Assembly (NCBI GenBank): GCA_024220525.1
Contig: JAMYWO010000462.1
Location: 1-24,348, forward strand
Length of the DNA stretch: 24,348 bases
DNA from: Cochliopodium minus
Lineage: Eukaryota; Discosea; Himatismenida; Cochliopodiidae
Reading direction: 5' to 3'
Below the pieces are notes generated by a model that had not been told where the DNA came from, searched no databases, and worked only from the letters and a program-made list of their open reading frames with translations. The translations under genes were made by a program, and so were the position numbers. Positions within the stretch are counted from its first letter, which is position 1. Every line of letters begins with the position of its first letter. Of the stretch, positions 20,968 to 24,348 are shown in pieces.

Positions 20968-22935
20968 ATGAGATTTGCTTATTTATGGATCATTAGCATT
21001 TGGATATTTCTATCATTATTTGTTGGGGAAGGATATGCACTAAAACATAGGACGAACAATTCTGATTGGCAATTTATTTACTCCTTCCCCTTCGTTGGAA
21101 ACAATATTAAAGGTCTTCCATTCAACATAAACACCACTATGCTTCCCATCTCTTTAATTACTAACAAATACACAGATGATTCCATCTATTCATGCAAGTA
21201 CACTAATAAATCGATCGATGTAAAAATAGAATAAAACAATTTGAAAATTAAAAGAAGGAAATATAAAAAAATCTATTATTCACTGAAATATTAAACAATT
21301 TAACTTCATCTTCCAATGATTTATATTCCTAAAAAGTTATTCATTCAATACAAATATCTTGGATATTGAAAGGAAAATAAATAATATCCTTCAAATTAAG
21401 CAAATTCTTAATTTTTTTTTTTTATTAACTGAAAACAAAAAAAAAAATAAAAGTTAAATATCCGTGTTAAAACTAATTCTAATTTATTATCAGCTGAATG
21501 GAAAAATAGCAGTGGTAGGAATTTACAACGGATGTTCTATTGAAAAACATATAGAAGTGGCAGAGAAAGCGGGAGCGATAGGAGTTCTTTTACTTGCTTC
21601 TTGGGACGTGTGCAACTTGTTGGATTTCAATAGTGGCTCTCGTTATAATAACACTATTCCTGCCATTTGTTTGGATACTGAAGAATCTGAAGATTTGTTA
21701 AATCTCTACTCCAAATCTTTTCAAAGGAATGAACCCAGTAAAAAAATAATTTTTCATCTATTCAAAAATAAAAATGGAAAAAAAATTTTTAAAAATAAAT
21801 TTTCAATAACAAAAAAAAAAAAGATGTTTAAAAAAATTAAAAAAACGACAAAATAGAATTCTTTTTAAAAAATGAAAATATTTTTTGAAAAATTTTAATT
21901 AAAAAAAAAAATTATCAGTTTATGTTCAGTATGATTTGGAAGGGATAAATCCTTTGAACAAAGTGAACAGGCCAGGTTTCATTTTCTTTCAGTCATTTTT
22001 CATAGTGGGATTCTCTGTTATGATAGTCACCTCCATAACCAGATTCATCACCAATGTTGTGATAGAAAGGGAGGTTCTCAATATGAAAAGCTCCATTCTA
22101 CTTTGTTGTCTCATTGGTAAAAATTTTTTTAAAAGAAAATTATTTTAATAAAAAAATTTACAAAAATTAAATTATAAAATTTTTAAAATAGTTTTTTTTT
22201 TTTTAGCCGAAATTAGTGCAATTCTTTTATTGGTTGATCCTTTTGGATTTCATCAGACAATCAAAAACTATCAATACAGATACATCGTTTCATATATCAA
22301 TTTGTTCGCATACTCAATACTTTTCTTCATTTTAAGCGTTCACTTCACCATTTTCTTGGTTGTAACTTATTCTTTGTCTCCCTACATAAAATACTCTGCT
22401 ATTTTGATCAATTCTATCATTCAAGTTGCTTCTTTGATTGGCGCTTTCGCCAACAAAACTTTGTTTTGTTTGTACATTTCCAGCTACAGCTCTATCTTAA
22501 CCTCTGAAATAATAGCCACTGTAATATATGGAATTCAACTTGGAGGTAAACTTAAAATAAAAAAAAATTTTTCATTTTTTAAACAAGTTTTTTATTTTTT
22601 TAGTTTTTTACTTCAGATGTTTTTTCATTTTCAGAAATATCTGTCTTTTAAGAAAACATAAAAATGAAGACTTTTATGACAGGAAATACAACTACATTCA
22701 CATTTTGGTATGTTTGTTGCTCATTTGCATAGGTTTCACGATAACTTTCGCAATCATTTTGCAAGATAACATAAACTACGTCCAAACACCCAACTCTCAA
22801 ATAATAAGACTATCTATTTACTTTGTGGGATGCTTCTTTTCTTTGTCAGGATCTACTTTTCTTTTCAAACCTAAAAAACCTCTGAATAGCATCAACAAAG
22901 AATTCAATGACAATGCTTTACATGATATAAAATGA
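20968..22935 (+). CDS. PA-domain protein with about seven membrane helices
   Basis: Five exons: 20968-21219, 21494-21737, 21919-22116, 22207-22545, 22604-22935; 454 residues, stop TGA. Residues 1-24 look like a cleavable signal peptide (hydrophobic core, then GEGYA). Residues about 80-165 resemble a protease-associated (PA) fold: NGKIAVVGIYNGCS, EVAEKAGAIGVLLL, then NNTIPAICLD, the usual order of strands and helix. Seven hydrophobic segments follow at about 185-208, 222-244, 257-285, 291-313, 317-344, 376-398 and 411-432. There is no HEXXH and none of the YD/GLGD pair of PA-bearing SPPL proteases, so it does not look like a peptidase. The tail is short and polar. A receptor-like or sorting role is possible; PA domains often bind ligands or cargo in the lumen. 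The exact family is unknown to me. Confidence 0.8.
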
Positions 22936-23070
22936 TGGGAATTCTTTTTTTTCTTTAAAATTTATTTAATTTTTATTTGTAAATAATTAAAAAAAATATT
23001 TTTGTTTTAATGATTTTTTTAAAGATTTTATTTTTGGAAACAAAAAATAATTTTTTTTTTAATTTTTTTT
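22936..23070. promoter_or_regulatory. short convergent 3' region
   Basis: Only 135 bases separate two genes that end tail-to-tail. On the minus strand AATAAA occurs at 23032-23027 (TTTATT on plus), about 40 bases after the uridine phosphorylase stop. No canonical AATAAA is seen for the plus-strand gene. Confidence 0.4.
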
Positions 23071-24253
23071 TTATAAATTTGAGTGAATTTTGTTTTCAAA
23101 TTTGTATTGAGAAAGGGTTTCCAACAAAGAAATTCCTCCCAAATGCTCCAATCTATGTTTTTCGTCACTGTCCAAAAAATCGTTGGATTTTCTTTGTGCG
23201 AGTACAATAGCAGCTGCAGCTACTTTCATATCTGATTTACAGTTATTTGCAAGATCAAATCTTTGTTAAAAAAAAATAATTAAAATAAAAAAATAAAATG
23301 ATTAAATAAATAAAAATAAAATCAATAAAAATGATTAAAATAATCAAAATTTGAAAAAAATAAACAATAAAAATATAATTTTTTATTTTTTGTACAAGTG
23401 AAAAGTCTCCATTTGAATGGCAGAAATGTCAGGATAAAGTTTGAGGATGGTTTGATCAATGAGGGTGCTGTTGTCATCTTTGAAGCCAGGATCAAATCTT
23501 CCTTGACTGGAATAGAAAGAACAGCAAGTCACATCTTTTCCGCTCTTAATCTTTTCTTTGCCTATGTTCTTGCTCAATCTTTCTGTTAACTACCAACAAA
23601 CAAAAAAATTATTGAAATCTTCACAAAAATAAATAAAAAAAAGAATAAATTCAATTAATTTGAATTTAAAAATAGAAAGAAAAACTAAAAAAAAAATAAT
23701 TAAAAATAATGAAAAAGATTAAAAAATAAAAATAAATAAAAATAAAAAAATGAAAAATAAATTAAAGAAAAATTATAAAAGAAAAGAAAAAATTATAAAA
23801 ATCAAAATAAAAAATAAAATTAAAAAAATGAATTCAATTCAATTAATTTAATTCAAAATAAAAAAAAAATTCAATAGAAAAAAAAAATGAAAAAAATTAT
23901 CAAAAAAATAAAATAATATATCAAAATCAAAAATAAAAAAAAAATTGAAAAATAAAATAAAAAAAAAAACAAATGAAAATTAAAAATAAAAAATAAAGAA
24001 AAATTAACAAAATTAAAAAACAAATTATCAAAAATAAAATTAAAAAATTTAAAGAAAAATGAAATAAAAATAAAGAATACCAAAGAACTCAATTGTTTGT
24101 CAGGAAAGATAGGAAGGGAGATGGAGTAAGGATCTCCCTTGTTGTAGTTGAAGTAATCTGGTTGTCTCATGCACATTACAGATGAATCTGTTACTATCAC
24201 ATCTCCTATGTTGATGTTTTTGTTTGGAGTTCCACATGTACCAAATCTAATCA
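23071..24253 (-). CDS. uridine phosphorylase, 5' part beyond the right edge
   Basis: Three exons are visible: 24253-24081, 23589-23396, 23260-23071 (stop TAA at 23073-23071), 185 codons; the first visible exon is entered in phase 1 from an intron reaching the edge. IRFGTCG and GDVIVTDSSVMCMRQPDYF match the phosphate-side loop of the nucleoside phosphorylase I fold. CCSFYSSQGRFD matches the uridine phosphorylase uracil pocket (E. coli TFYPGQERYD), keeping the Gln and Arg that contact uracil. IQMETFHL carries the Met-Glu pair that binds ribose. The C-terminal helix has VAAAAIVLAQRK. By family the enzyme splits uridine with phosphate into uracil and ribose-1-phosphate (pyrimidine salvage). The Gln-x-Arg signature favours uridine over purine nucleosides. 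Confidence 0.9.
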
Positions 24254-24276
24254 CTTTGAAAATAAAAATAAAATTG

Positions 24277-24348
24277 AAAAATAAAAAATAAAAAATAAAA
24301 AATAAAAAATAAAAAATAAAAAATAAAAAATAAAAAATAAAAAATAAA
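24277..24348 (+). repeat. tandem TAAAAAA heptamers, about ten copies, cut by the edge
   Basis: A nearly perfect period-7 array of TAAAAAA fills the end of the window, inside an intron of the uridine phosphorylase gene. Its full length is unknown because it continues beyond the edge. Such an array is a likely point of assembly error or length polymorphism. Confidence 0.85.

Noticed and set aside
1-24348. Transposons, virus-like elements, CRISPR arrays, tRNA or rRNA genes
   Set aside because: No reverse transcriptase, transposase, integrase or capsid motif, no terminal repeats with target duplications, and no cloverleaf was recognised by eye; a covariance-model search would be needed to exclude small RNAs.
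1-24348. Functional gene cluster linking kinase, RapGAP, phosphatase and receptor-like protein
   Set aside because: Orientations differ, housekeeping genes (nucleoporin, uridine phosphorylase, peptidase) are interspersed, and eukaryotic neighbours of this kind rarely form one pathway.

Overview
This is an AT-rich, intron-dense nuclear segment from a free-living unicellular eukaryote, most likely an amoebozoan of the Dictyostelium sort. The main evidence is a protein kinase with a C-terminal SH2 domain (the Shk architecture, best known from dictyostelids). Supporting signs are asparagine-rich and charged low-complexity protein segments, introns made almost only of A and T, and a standard genetic code with TAA and TGA both used as stops. 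No prokaryotic operon, virus-like element, transposon, tRNA or rRNA was recognised. I rebuilt eight multi-exon genes by hand. All reconstructed introns (about 59) are GT-AG, and every gene closes in frame across its splice sites.

Layout, left to right: (1) a possible start of a gene leaving the left edge, 1-47 minus; (2) Shk-type kinase, 352-3367 minus, 9 exons; (3) a Rap1GAP-family GTPase-activating protein, 3968-7866 plus, 8 exons, head-to-head with the kinase; (4) a 719-residue protein of unknown function, 8139-12858 minus, 11 exons, with a helical plus EF-hand-like N-terminus that faintly resembles the Cbl tyrosine-kinase-binding region, and a coiled coil; (5) a Nup58-like FG nucleoporin, 13518-15043 plus, 5 exons; (6) a membrane-anchored M24B (Xaa-Pro type) metallopeptidase, 15146-17710 plus, 16 very small exons; (7) a PH-domain plus PP2C-type phosphatase, 18129-20592 plus, 9 exons; (8) a protein with a signal peptide, a PA domain and about seven membrane helices, 20968-22935 plus, 5 exons; (9) the 3' part of a uridine phosphorylase gene, 23071-24253 minus, running off the right edge.

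Roughly half of the window is coding. The genes do not form one pathway. Several of them (Shk kinase, RapGAP, PH-PP2C, the PA-7TM protein and perhaps the Cbl-like protein) belong to signalling families used by motile amoebae, but their adjacency is probably chance. The most interesting items are the PA-7TM architecture, the Cbl-like module without SH2 or RING, the two 23-nt micro-exons, the strand-alternating A-rich and T-rich introns, and 3' splice sites preceded by A-runs instead of pyrimidine tracts. All gene models are manual and have no transcript support.
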